A stretch of DNA of 64,000 nucleotides from Shewanella psychromarinicola (GTDB lineage: Bacteria > Pseudomonadota > Gammaproteobacteria > Enterobacterales > Shewanellaceae), in assembly GCF_003855155.1 (NCBI RefSeq), contig NZ_CP034073.1:930001-994000 (forward strand). The letters are read 5' to 3'. The notes beneath the pieces are model-generated. The model ran no database searches, had not been told where the DNA came from, and saw only the letters and a list, made by a program, of their open reading frames with translations. Positions 1 through 8,437 of the stretch are shown here, one piece after another. The position numbers were made by a program, and so were the translations under genes. Positions within the stretch are counted from its first letter, which is position 1. Each line of letters begins with the position of its first letter.

Positions 1-118
1 TACATAACACTTTTGTGTCGCCAAATTCGACTAAAACAGAGCCTTCAGCATGTGCAGTAAAAGAACGCGTAATAGTGATCGGGCGAGTTTGAGCAGGTGT
101 ACGGTTACTTGGGCGCAT
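1..118 (-). CDS. rph: Ribonuclease PH, N-terminal part (cut by window edge)
   Basis: Phosphorolytic 3'-5' exoribonuclease that trims the 3' ends of tRNA precursors. Only the first 39 codons are in the window. They read [17 protein letters not shown] and then [19 protein letters not shown], which is the conserved RNase PH N-terminus; the [17 protein letters not shown] block is diagnostic. The ATG is the complement of 116-118. The gene is divergent from yicC, a common gammaproteobacterial arrangement, so 119-283 should hold both promoters. The C-terminal active-site half lies outside the window and cannot be judged. Confidence 0.93.
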   Translation of the reverse strand, partial: MRPSNRTPAQTRPITITRSFTAHAEGSVLVEFGDTKVLC

Positions 119-283
119 GAAAAGTCCTGTAGTCGATTTTAGATCATATTTGAGGGCGTATTATAGAGCTTCATGCCGTTAGATACTATGCCAAGCCAAA
201 ATCTATCGACTAATCCTTTAACCTAGTCACCTAAAACGGCTATAATAAACTCACATTCGCGTAATAATATAACAGGACATTTC

Positions 284-1147
284 ATGATCCAAAGCATGAC
301 AGCCTACGCTCGTATCGAGCACAAAGCACAATGGGGTACCGCCTCATGGGAAATCCGCTCAGTCAACCAGCGCTACTTAGAAACCTACCTGCGCCTACCT
401 GAGCAGTTTCGCAGCTTTGAACCTGTCTTACGCGATCGTCTACGTAAACGCCTCAACCGCGGCAAAGTAGAAGTTAATTTACGTTATGAACTCGTCGACA
501 GCAGCAATAATGAATTGCAACTTAATCAAGACTTAGCCAAGCAATTGCTTAACGCTGCCAATTGGTTAAAACAAGAAGCCGGACAAGGCGAACTTAGCCT
601 AACTGATGTGTTGCGTTGGCCTGGGGTTCTCTCCGCTGCTGAGCAAGATATGGACAGCATGGGTGCCGAGTTAATGACCGCGTTTGACAGCGCTGTCGAT
701 CAATTTATCGAAGCCCGCGGCCGCGAAGGCGAAGCCATTAAAGACATGCTACTGACCCGCTTAGACGGCGTAATGAAGCAAGTGACGATTGTGCGTGAAC
801 ACATGCCAACCGTGATGCAGTACCAACGCGAAAAACTCACTAATCGCTTAGCAGACATCGTCGGCGAATTAGACTCTACCCGTGTAGAACAGGAAATGGT
901 GTTATTGGCGCAAAAACAAGATGTCGCCGAAGAAATGGACCGTCTTGAAGCTCACGTCACCGAAGCCCGCCGTATCCTCAAAAAAGGTGGCAGCGAAGGC
1001 CGTCGTTTAGATTTTATGATGCAAGAGTTTAATCGCGAATCAAATACCTTAGCCTCAAAATCAATCAGCGCAGAAATCACTTCTGCCGCAGTAGAGTTAA
1101 AAGTATTGATTGAGCAAATGCGCGAGCAGATCCAAAACGTCGAATAA
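284..1147 (+). CDS. yicC: YicC family endoribonuclease
   Basis: Member of the YicC/YloC family, recently described as endoribonucleases involved in small-RNA turnover. The 287-residue length is normal. The N-terminal YicC domain starts with MIQSMTAYAR and includes the EIRSVNQRYLE block. The C-terminal DUF1732 domain is recognisable from VLLAQKQDVAEEMDRLEAH (about residues 206-224) and GRRLDFMMQEFNRESNTL. Family members usually have REANTLGSKS where this protein has RESNTLASKS, a mild variation. An AGGA ribosome-binding site lies a few bases before the ATG. The gene stands alone, divergent from rph, and is followed by a clear intrinsic terminator. Confidence 0.95.
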   Translation: MIQSMTAYARIEHKAQWGTASWEIRSVNQRYLETYLRLPEQFRSFEPVLRDRLRKRLNRGKVEVNLRYELVDSSNNELQLNQDLAKQLLNAANWLKQEAGQGELSLTDVLRWPGVLSAAEQDMDSMGAELMTAFDSAVDQFIEARGREGEAIKDMLLTRLDGVMKQVTIVREHMPTVMQYQREKLTNRLADIVGELDSTRVEQEMVLLAQKQDVAEEMDRLEAHVTEARRILKKGGSEGRRLDFMMQEFNRESNTLASKSISAEITSAAVELKVLIEQMREQIQNVE

Positions 1148-1170
1148 GCTTTCACCCTGCTCCCAAACGC

Positions 1171-1216
1171 TAAAAAATCCGTAATGACTTCTGTTATTAG
1201 GGATTTTTTGCTTTTA
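1171..1216 (+). terminator. Intrinsic terminator of yicC
   Basis: The arms AAAAATCC and GGATTTTT flank an inner TAAT/ATTA stem and are followed by a T-rich run. It starts about 25 bases after the yicC stop. Confidence 0.75.
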
Positions 1217-1534
1217 CCGTTTGGTGTGTGACGGTTTGCTATTGAGTGAAAAAGGGAGACTAAAGTAGTGACTAAATTGATTAGTTACCACTTTTAAAAA
1301 ACGCTAGTTCCCCATTTGAACTTAAGCTAATAAATATCAATGCCTATTATGTATAAATGTGCTAGAGCCCAAAGCACATCAGGCATTGAGCATTATAGTT
1401 AGGCCAATTCGCCCCATTTATTAGACAAGAAGATCGCCATCAACTACCCTCATATATGCCATTAAAGTAAACAGTATCTCGTTAAGCGCTGCTATTAATG
1501 GCAATGAAAAGATAACAAAGCAGGGGGCCGGAAA
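1217..1534. other. Intergenic region with 9-bp inverted repeat before the ATP-grasp gene
   Basis: I see no gene in this stretch of about 320 bases. TGCCATTAA at 1457-1465 and TTAATGGCA at 1495-1503 form a perfect 9-bp inverted repeat with a 29-base spacer, ending about 30 bases before the ATP-grasp start codon. It could be paired operator half-sites or a leader stem. A purine-rich AGGGGG just before 1535 is the likely ribosome-binding site. Confidence 0.4.
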
Positions 1535-2821
1535 ATGAAAAATATTTTTGTTTTTGCTGCGGACGAATTCAACCTTTCCCTAATGCGTTCGCTCGATTCT
1601 GCCCATGAATATTGTTTTCATGAGCTTTATCAATATTCAGAGGTAAAAACAGGAAAAGAATTTCCGGTCAAAACCTTGTATGAAGGCGCTCTAGCGCGAC
1701 TCAAAAGCTATCCTGGCTCCGTAGATGCCATTGTCGGCTATTTGGATTTTCCCGTTAGCACCATGCTCCCTCTATTGTGTCAATCTTTAGGCTTGCCCTC
1801 TCCCAGCTTTGAAGCCGTACTCAAATGCGAGCATAAATACTGGAGCCGGTTGGAGCAGCGCCGCGTGATCCCAGAATATATCCCCGATTTTTGCGTAGTG
1901 GATCCTTTTAAAGAAGATTATAAGCAGCAAATCACCCTCGATTACCCTTTCTGGCTTAAGCCGGTAAAAGCAGTTTTATCACACCTCGGGTTTATGGTGC
2001 GCAATGGAAGTGAACTCGACATGGCGATTACGGAGATCCGCAAAAAAATCTACTGCTTTGCCAAACCCTTCAACTACTTACTCCAATTTGCCGACCTGCC
2101 AGATGAAATTGCCGCTATTGATGGCTATCACTGCATCGCCGAAGGCATCATATCCGATGGCCAGCAATGCACCCTTGAAGGCTATGTTTTTGATGGCAAA
2201 CTGTGTGTCTATGGGGCCGTTGACTCAATACGTGAAGGTGAGCATGATTCCAGCTTTTCTCGCTATCAGTATCCATCATCGATCCCACAGCCTGTTCAAG
2301 ACAAAATGATCGCCGTCACCGAGCGCTTCCTTACCGCTATCGATTTTGATAATGGCCCATTTAATATCGAGTATTACTGGGACAAGGAGAGTGACCATAT
2401 CTGGTTGCTGGAGATCAATACTCGTATTTCCAAGTCCCATTCGCCATTATTCCGCAACGTCGATGGCATGTCACATCACCAGGTCATGCTGGCTTTGGCC
2501 TTAGGAAAACAGCCTGTCTTTCCCTATCGTAAAGGCTTATATCAATATTCGGCCAAGTTTATGTGGCGCACACATGCAGATGCAATGGTTAACAAGGTAC
2601 CCACAGAGCAAGAAGTACAGGCAATTACCCAGCGCATTGCGGGTACTGATATCGAGCTGCATGTCTGCAAGGGAATGCGTTTGTCTGAGCTTAATTATCA
2701 AGACAGTTACAGCTACGAGTTAGCGACCGTGTTTATCGGCGCTGATAGCGAGCAAGAACTGTTGCACAAATACCGTGATGTGCAACAAGCGTTACCGCTG
2801 GAACTTGTGCCACTGCTTTAA
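1535..2821 (+). CDS. ATP-grasp superfamily enzyme of unknown substrate
   Basis: A 428-residue protein with the ATP-grasp fold, the family that forms C-N or C-S bonds through an acyl-phosphate. The ATP-binding lysine motif is FWLKPVKAVLSHLGF at about 139-153. The second ATP lysine region is near 180-222. The Mg-binding acid block is FNIEYYW, then WLLEINTRISKSH at about 277-302, with E279, E293 and N295 as likely ligands. The first 110 residues look like a pre-ATP-grasp Rossmann-like domain. No transmembrane segment or signal is visible. The hydrolase gene begins 31 bases downstream behind a strong ribosome-binding site, so the two are probably co-transcribed. The fold resembles carboxylate-amine ligases such as dipeptide or amino-acid ligases; the substrate cannot be named from sequence. 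Confidence 0.85.
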   Translation: MKNIFVFAADEFNLSLMRSLDSAHEYCFHELYQYSEVKTGKEFPVKTLYEGALARLKSYPGSVDAIVGYLDFPVSTMLPLLCQSLGLPSPSFEAVLKCEHKYWSRLEQRRVIPEYIPDFCVVDPFKEDYKQQITLDYPFWLKPVKAVLSHLGFMVRNGSELDMAITEIRKKIYCFAKPFNYLLQFADLPDEIAAIDGYHCIAEGIISDGQQCTLEGYVFDGKLCVYGAVDSIREGEHDSSFSRYQYPSSIPQPVQDKMIAVTERFLTAIDFDNGPFNIEYYWDKESDHIWLLEINTRISKSHSPLFRNVDGMSHHQVMLALALGKQPVFPYRKGLYQYSAKFMWRTHADAMVNKVPTEQEVQAITQRIAGTDIELHVCKGMRLSELNYQDSYSYELATVFIGADSEQELLHKYRDVQQALPLELVPLL

Positions 2822-2852
2822 ATGATCTGCATGATAACCATAAGGAGGAAAT

Positions 2853-4868
2853 ATGACGGTTGCCAAGCACTGCGCCTACAAAATCCGCCATATCGAACAT
2901 TGCTGGATCCCGATGGCCGACGGCATTCGTCTTTCTGCCCGCATCTGGATGCCAGAAGGTGCTGAAACAGAGCCAGTGCCAGCTATTTTCGAGTTTATTC
3001 CTTATCGTAAACGTGATGGCGTCAGATTGCGCGACGAAACAATGCATCCATATTTTGCCGGACACGGCTATGCCTGTATCCGTGTGGATATCCGTGGAAG
3101 CGGCGACTCAGAAGGTGTGCTGACGGACGAATATCTGCAGCAAGAACTCGACGATGGAGTCACAGTTATTGAGTGGCTAGATAAACAACCATGGTGCGAC
3201 GGTAATATTGGCATGTATGGGATCTCATGGGGGGGATTCAACGGCCTGCAAATTGCGGCAATGCAACTGCCGCAACTTAAGGCTATCGTTAGCGTGTGCT
3301 CTACCGATGATCGCTATGCCGATGATGTGCACTATATGGGAGGTTGCCTGCTCGGTGATAATCTTTCTTGGGCCTCGACGATGTTTGCCTACAACTCCTT
3401 ACCGCCGGATCCGCAAATTGTCGGTAGCAAGTGGCGCGACATGTGGTTTGAACGCCTTAAAGGCAGTGGCTTATGGCTCAATACCTGGCTTAATCATCAA
3501 CACCGTGACGAGTACTGGCAGCATGGCTCGATTTGCGAAGATTTTTCTAAAGTGCAGATCCCGGTCATGGCAGTCAGCGGCTGGGCCGATGGCTACAGTA
3601 ATGCGGTTTTTCGCCTGCTCACCAACTTGCCCGGCCCGAGGCAAGGATTGATTGGCCCCTGGAGTCATAAATATCCGCATATTGGCGTGCCCGGCCCGGC
3701 GATCGGTTTTTTGCAGGAGTGCCTACGCTGGTGGGATAAATGGTTGAAGGGGATTGAGACCGGCATTATGGACGAGCCTATGCTGCGGGCATGGATGCTT
3801 GACAGTATGCCTCCGTCAACGTCTTACCATCAACGCTACGGCCGCTGGGTTAGTGAACCATCTTGGCCGACACCCAATATTGGCACGCTTGTCTTCAAGC
3901 TTGATCGATATCGTCTAGTAGACGAATTCGCAGACGTTGCAGAGGAAGAGCTGTGTTTGCAATCACCCTTGAGTAACGGTCTGTTTGCCGGTAAATGGTG
4001 TTCATATAGCACCACGCCGGATCTCCCCCATGATCAGCGTGAAGAAGAAGGTGGCGCGTTAGTTTTCACAAGTCAGCCTTTGGACACTGCACTTGAGATC
4101 ATGGGGGCTGCGGTGATTGAGTTAGAATTATCGGCCAGCAAGCCAGTGGCAATGATCGCTGTGCGTCTATCGGATGTGCATCCTGATAACAAGAGCTCAA
4201 GGGTAACATACGGCCTGCTGAACCTGACCCATAGGGATAGCCATACTAATCCGACACCGCTGCAACCAGACAAGCGCTATCGGGTAAAAGTTCAGCTTAA
4301 CGGTACCGCGCAGACCTTTCCCAAGGGCCACCGGATTAGGATTGCCATTTCGTCCTCTTATTTCCCGCTGGCCTGGCCTTCACCTGAGTCGACGCGGATC
4401 AAAATTTACACTGGTTGTAGCCGAGTGATATTGCCGAGTCGAAATCCTCGTCATCAAGAGACGATCTCTTTCCTTGCGCCTGAGGCTTCCACCAGCGGTG
4501 CCAAGCAGCAACTTATTGAGGGACATCATAACTGGCGAGTGATCCGCGAACTGGACAAGGATTTGTCTACTTTGGAAGTCATTAACGACAATGGTACTTA
4601 TCACCTCGAAGATATCGACCTGATTGTAAATCGCGAGGCCAATGAGTGGTACACCTATCAGAGTGATGACTTCCAGTCTGCACAGGGCAAGACTCTCTGG
4701 CGATGGGGATTTAAGCGAGGAGACTGGGCAGTACAGACCGTCACCCGCACCTTACTGCACTGCGATGAGTTTTATTTTTATCTGGATGCTGAGTTAGACG
4801 CTTATGAAGGAGACAAGCGAGTTTATTCGCAAAACTGGAATCTTCGTATTAATCGTAACTTGGTTTGA
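2853..4868 (+). CDS. CocE/NonD family serine hydrolase (X-Pro dipeptidyl-peptidase S15-like)
   Basis: A 671-residue alpha/beta hydrolase of the CocE/NonD group, which includes cocaine esterase, glutaryl-amidases and X-Pro dipeptidyl peptidases. The N-terminal catalytic domain has the nucleophile elbow GISWGG with Ser125, the acid in VSGWADGYSNAVF (Asp247) and the base in IGPWSHKYPH (His273), the usual order for this family. The C-terminal half (about 350-540) fits the jelly-roll PepX_C domain. About 130 further residues, from roughly 540 to the end, extend beyond the usual domain. There is no signal peptide, so it is probably cytoplasmic. A strong AAGGAGG site precedes the ATG. Its ATP-grasp neighbour suggests a paired ligase and amidase or esterase acting on a related amide; that is inference. 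Confidence 0.88.
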   Translation: MTVAKHCAYKIRHIEHCWIPMADGIRLSARIWMPEGAETEPVPAIFEFIPYRKRDGVRLRDETMHPYFAGHGYACIRVDIRGSGDSEGVLTDEYLQQELDDGVTVIEWLDKQPWCDGNIGMYGISWGGFNGLQIAAMQLPQLKAIVSVCSTDDRYADDVHYMGGCLLGDNLSWASTMFAYNSLPPDPQIVGSKWRDMWFERLKGSGLWLNTWLNHQHRDEYWQHGSICEDFSKVQIPVMAVSGWADGYSNAVFRLLTNLPGPRQGLIGPWSHKYPHIGVPGPAIGFLQECLRWWDKWLKGIETGIMDEPMLRAWMLDSMPPSTSYHQRYGRWVSEPSWPTPNIGTLVFKLDRYRLVDEFADVAEEELCLQSPLSNGLFAGKWCSYSTTPDLPHDQREEEGGALVFTSQPLDTALEIMGAAVIELELSASKPVAMIAVRLSDVHPDNKSSRVTYGLLNLTHRDSHTNPTPLQPDKRYRVKVQLNGTAQTFPKGHRIRIAISSSYFPLAWPSPESTRIKIYTGCSRVILPSRNPRHQETISFLAPEASTSGAKQQLIEGHHNWRVIRELDKDLSTLEVINDNGTYHLEDIDLIVNREANEWYTYQSDDFQSAQGKTLWRWGFKRGDWAVQTVTRTLLHCDEFYFYLDAELDAYEGDKRVYSQNWNLRINRNLV

Positions 4869-5142
4869 TGTTAAGGTTGAGGATAAGGTTGAGGCCGGTA
4901 TTATGTATCGCCTCAATTGATCCTAGTATTATCCACAATCATGCTGCCACTTCACAGTGTCCATTACCCAGTACCCAGAACGATTTGTTAAGGGCATTAA
5001 GGACGAAACTCAAGATGAAACAAACTTAGCCTTTTATGGCTTAATGAATCTGTACACCAATATATGGTCGACTGCGAGGGAATGAATAATGAGAGGGAAT
5101 ACCAGATTAAGCCTGTTTAAAAATGGTAAAACGGACTAAGAA
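4869..5142. other. Non-coding stretch with a possible gene relic
   Basis: No intact gene. On the plus strand 4927-5085 is open for 52 codons with no plausible start near its beginning, and ends in FYGLMNLYTNIWSTARE. It reads like protein but I recognise no family, so it may be the decayed end of a gene or chance. The region just after the hydrolase stop carries short GTTGAGG-type repeats. Confidence 0.3.
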
Positions 5143-5277
5143 ATGATTATCTATCCACGCCAACATCAACCAGCCTTATCATCAACAGCTTGTGTACTCT
5201 GCGGTAAATTTCAGTCTACAATGCAATGCATCACTTGCGCATCCATACGCATTAGCACTTACAGCAAAGGCGTTTAA
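5143..5277 (+). CDS. Putative 44-residue zinc-knuckle-like microprotein coupled to ycaQ
   Basis: A short open frame from ATG 5143 to TAA 5275-5277. The product has two CxxC pairs in CVLCGKFQSTMQCITC, that is CX2CX8CX2C, the spacing of a small treble-clef or rubredoxin-like metal site. Its stop overlaps the ycaQ start in TAATG, which usually means translational coupling. Upstream GGACTAAGAA is a weak ribosome-binding site. Against it: the length is near what chance gives, and no homologue is known to me. It could be the last piece of a lost longer gene. Confidence 0.4.
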   Translation: MIIYPRQHQPALSSTACVLCGKFQSTMQCITCASIRISTYSKGV

Positions 5278-6500
5278 TGACAAACCCTTACTCCGCTAAA
5301 CAGTGGTTACAACTCAATATGCAGCAACAAGGGTTATTACAACCCGCCACCTCGTTAAGCGCATTACTGCAGCAAATAAGCTATGTGCAAATCGACTCGA
5401 TTAATGTGGTCGAACGCGCACATCATCATGTATTGCACAGTCGTCTGCCCGATTATTCGACCTCCATGCTTGACCGGGCAATGAGCGATAAAACCGTGTT
5501 TGAATATTGGTCCCATGCGGCGGCTTATCTGCCTATCGATGATTACCGTTTTAGCTTGTACCGTAAGCAGCATTTACAACAAGGTGGCACACATTGGTTT
5601 GAACCCGAACATAAAGTCATGCGCGAAGTTAAAGCCCGCATTAGCAGCGAGGGTCCATTAAAATCCAGTCAGTTTACCCATAGATCAGATACCCCCAATG
5701 GCACTTGGTGGGATTGGAAACCGGCAAAAAAAGCCCTTGAGCAATTGTTTATGCAAGGCGAGTTAATGGTTGCTAGGCGCGACAAGTTTCAAAAGGTGTA
5801 TGACTTAACCGAGCGAGTACTCCCCAAGCATATCGACACCACAGTGCCTAGCGATACTAAATTTGCCCAACATTTGATCCACCGTTATTTATCTGCCCAC
5901 GGCTTTGGTAATTTGCAGCAAATACAATATTTACGCAAAGGCCTTAAACCGCTACTCAGTAAAACATTGGCGCAACTGTGCGAGCAAGGTGATATCGCCA
6001 GCTTTACTGAATCCAGCGCCACCACACAACCAGTTTACTTTTACCAACCCACGCAGGCATTACCAACAACAATGCCCAATAAAGTCTGGTTACTTAATCC
6101 GTTTGATAATTTAGTCATCCAACGTCAAAAACTTAAACAATGGTTTGGGTTTAACTATCAAATCGAAGTGTATGTGCCTGAAGCAAAACGCCAATTTGGC
6201 TATTATTCACTGCCCATTTTATGGCGCGACCGCTTTGTTGGCCGTGTCGATGTCAAAGCCGACCGTAAAAATCAGTGCTTGTTACTGCAACGAATCAGCT
6301 TTGAAGCAGATGCTTTTGATGATCACTCTACAGATATAAGTATGAGTGACACTACCGATAGAGAGGCGTTTATAGCCGCGTTTGTCGATGCCATTGAACA
6401 CTATGCAACATTCAACAACTGCCAGCGCTGGCAACTGGTGCAATGTAACGACGCAGCCATTCGTTATTTATTGGTTAAAGCCAGTAAGCATAGGCCGTGA
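5277..6500 (+). CDS. ycaQ: YcaQ/AlkX-type DNA glycosylase (winged-helix)
   Basis: Winged-helix DNA glycosylase of the YcaQ (AlkX) family, which unhooks interstrand crosslinks and bulky N7-alkyl adducts. Length 407, as expected. The catalytic QxD motif is seen in SYVQIDSINVVERAHHHVL (about residues 36-54), followed by the conserved HSRLPDY and the WSHAAAYLP block. The aromatic-rich GTWWDWKPAKKALEQLF segment and the C-terminal WLLNPFDNLVIQR and FGYYSLPILW regions are also typical of the family. The ATG overlaps the stop of the small CxxC frame. The protein should be cytoplasmic and act in alkylation or crosslink repair. Confidence 0.9.
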   Translation: MTNPYSAKQWLQLNMQQQGLLQPATSLSALLQQISYVQIDSINVVERAHHHVLHSRLPDYSTSMLDRAMSDKTVFEYWSHAAAYLPIDDYRFSLYRKQHLQQGGTHWFEPEHKVMREVKARISSEGPLKSSQFTHRSDTPNGTWWDWKPAKKALEQLFMQGELMVARRDKFQKVYDLTERVLPKHIDTTVPSDTKFAQHLIHRYLSAHGFGNLQQIQYLRKGLKPLLSKTLAQLCEQGDIASFTESSATTQPVYFYQPTQALPTTMPNKVWLLNPFDNLVIQRQKLKQWFGFNYQIEVYVPEAKRQFGYYSLPILWRDRFVGRVDVKADRKNQCLLLQRISFEADAFDDHSTDISMSDTTDREAFIAAFVDAIEHYATFNNCQRWQLVQCNDAAIRYLLVKASKHRP

Positions 6501-6770
6501 TTGTTAGATAAAAACGGCTTGTGTGACTTATCAATCGTAATGAATCGTTGTTCAGTATTTAGCTTGTTTAACAAAAAACCTCCACTCTTACTGTAGATTT
6601 TAATTCAATCTACACGTTCCACATTGCCGTTAGATAGTGACTGTCGAATAACGATTACCGATTAAATGCACTGCTCAAGACCTACGCGGATCGAGTACAA
6701 ATAAAAGTACCCTAAGGTTTGTCATATCGTTCACATTTATAACCTTTGCAATAACATACAACTCAATTAC

Positions 6771-6784
6771 TTGAATTAAATCAC
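6771..6784 (+). promoter_or_regulatory. Possible FNR (EtrA) box before dcuB
   Basis: TTGAATTAAATCAC matches the FNR consensus TTGATnnnnATCAA at 8 of 10 defined positions. It lies 72 bases before the dcuB ATG, a sensible place for an activator of an anaerobic transporter. The rest of the 6501-6855 gap has an 8-bp hairpin (TGTAGATT 6592-6599, AATCTACA 6607-6614) and nothing else I can name. Confidence 0.45.
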
Positions 6785-6855
6785 TAACGGAAAAATACAT
6801 TGTGATATACCTTCTCAAGGCTAACTAATGCCTAAATCCATTGGGAGAGAACACA

Positions 6856-8172
6856 ATGTTTTATATACACATGCTGCTGTTATTGGCGGTGATATTTGTT
6901 GGTATACGCCACGGCGGTATTGCCTTTGGTTTACTCGGTGGATTAGGCGTTTCGGTACTCGCTTTTGTCTTTGGCATTGCGCCAGGCACACCTCCGGTCA
7001 GCGTAATGTTAATTATTCTGGCGGTTGTAGCTGCCTCGGCGACATTAGAAGCCACCGGCGGTTTAAAGCTGTTGGTAACGTTTGCGGAAAAGCTGTTACG
7101 TAAACATCCTGAACATATCGTTTTTTTAGGCCCACTTTGTACTTATTCTTTAACAGTACTGGTTGGCACAGGCCATTCCGTTTATCCCCTTCTTCCTGTT
7201 ATTTACGATGTGTCATACAAGAAAGGTATTCGACCTGAACGTCCATTAGCCATGGCAACCGTAGCTTCACAAATGGGCATTACTGCTAGCCCAATTGCAG
7301 CTGCAGCGGCTGTGGTGCTTGCCACTGCCGTTGATAATAATCTTGATATTAACTTAATTGATGTACTGATGGTGACCATTCCAGCGACCTTAACGGGTTT
7401 GCTATTGGCGTGTACTTGGAGTTTAAAGCGCGGTAAAGATTTAGATAAAGACGAACAGTTTCAGGCGCGCCTGACTGATGAAGAATTTCGTGAAGCATTA
7501 ACCGATCCAACTACTGACGCAGAACAAACCCCACAAGCTAAGTCGACGGCAAAGAAAGGCTTAATCGTGTTCTTACTCGGTATTCTTGCCGTTATCATGG
7601 TGGCGATGTTTAGCAAGCAAGTACTACCAGATGGCGTAAAAATGTCGGTAGCCATTCAGTTTATGATGCTGTCTGTCGGTGGCTTAATATTACTGGCCAC
7701 TAATATATCACCGAAAAAAATTGTCACCAGTAACGTGTTTACCGCCGGTATGACTGCAGTGATTATTATCTTCGGTATAGCCTGGATGAGTGACACCATC
7801 ATCGAACACCATAAAACCTTTTTGGTGAGCGCGGTAAGCGACATTGTCAGTGTTTATCCATGGACATTTGCTATCGCGATGTTTGTGTCATCGATATTCT
7901 TAAAAAGTCAGGCCGCAGTATTAACCATTATGTTGCCATTAGGGTTTTCACTCGGCATCCCAGCACCGGTATTAATCGGGGTACTGCCAGCTTGTTATGC
8001 CTACTTCTTCTTTCCATTCTACCCAAGCGATTTAGCGGCCATTAGTTTTGATAGAACCGGCACCACTCACATTGGTAAATACGTACTCAACCATAGCTTT
8101 ATTATTCCTGGGTTTATCGGAGTAGGTAGTGCAACGGTTGTTGGTTACTTCCTATCGATGGCAATTAACTAG
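6856..8172 (+). CDS. dcuB: Anaerobic C4-dicarboxylate transporter, DcuB type
   Basis: Inner-membrane carrier of the Dcu family that exchanges fumarate, malate or aspartate for succinate during fumarate respiration. I chose ATG 6856 because GGGAGAG lies 7 bases upstream; a TTG at 6841 would add five residues. From that start the protein has 438 residues and about ten to twelve hydrophobic segments. Family signatures are PPVSVMLIILAVVAASATLE, VGTGHSVYPLLPVIYDV, KGIRPERPLAMA, RGKDLDKDEQFQ in the central cytoplasmic loop, and YPSDLAAISFDRTGTTHIGK near the end. It is closer to DcuB than DcuA in the PPVxVM and RGKDLDKDE parts. Likely anaerobically induced, see the FNR box. Confidence 0.92.
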   Translation: MFYIHMLLLLAVIFVGIRHGGIAFGLLGGLGVSVLAFVFGIAPGTPPVSVMLIILAVVAASATLEATGGLKLLVTFAEKLLRKHPEHIVFLGPLCTYSLTVLVGTGHSVYPLLPVIYDVSYKKGIRPERPLAMATVASQMGITASPIAAAAAVVLATAVDNNLDINLIDVLMVTIPATLTGLLLACTWSLKRGKDLDKDEQFQARLTDEEFREALTDPTTDAEQTPQAKSTAKKGLIVFLLGILAVIMVAMFSKQVLPDGVKMSVAIQFMMLSVGGLILLATNISPKKIVTSNVFTAGMTAVIIIFGIAWMSDTIIEHHKTFLVSAVSDIVSVYPWTFAIAMFVSSIFLKSQAAVLTIMLPLGFSLGIPAPVLIGVLPACYAYFFFPFYPSDLAAISFDRTGTTHIGKYVLNHSFIIPGFIGVGSATVVGYFLSMAIN

Positions 8173-8221
8173 CCTCTGCTTTGGTTTTGGTTTTGGCGAA
8201 AGTGATTCACTAGCATCAATA

Positions 8222-8256
8222 AAAATGGCAGCCAACATGGCTGCCATTTTTATTTT
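8222..8256 (+). terminator. Intrinsic terminator of dcuB
   Basis: AAAATGGCAGCC and GGCTGCCATTTT form a perfect stem around a short loop, followed by TTATTTTT. It may also work in the other direction. Confidence 0.85.
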
Positions 8257-8350
8257 TAACCATTGCGAACCTAAACCCTCTAAGATCTAAAAAGCTAATA
8301 TTATATAATGAGTTATCGACAGGTTTATTCGGTAATCCGCCCACCACATA

Positions 8351-8425
8351 GTCCTCTGCAACACGCCGTAAACCCATCCATGGGGGTTTGACGAAAACAT
8401 CCTGTTTTCAACAGCTGAAGAGGAC
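8351..8425. repeat. Three-helix intergenic repeat-like element
   Basis: Three nested perfect stems fit into 75 bases. An outer stem pairs GTCCTCT (8351-8357) with AGAGGAC (8419-8425). It encloses AAACCC (8370-8375) with GGGTTT (8384-8389) and GAAAACA (8393-8399) with TGTTTTC (8403-8409). It sits between the dcuB terminator and the stop codon of the helicase. The layout resembles BIME/REP-type intergenic elements. There is no long T-run, so it is not an ordinary terminator. Confidence 0.55.
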
Positions 8426-8437
8426 GATATGGTTAGC

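Noticed and set aside
4927..5085. 52 open codons on the plus strand, ending in FYGLMNLYTNIWSTARE
   Set aside because: No start codon near the beginning, no ribosome-binding site and no recognised family; kept only as a possible relic.
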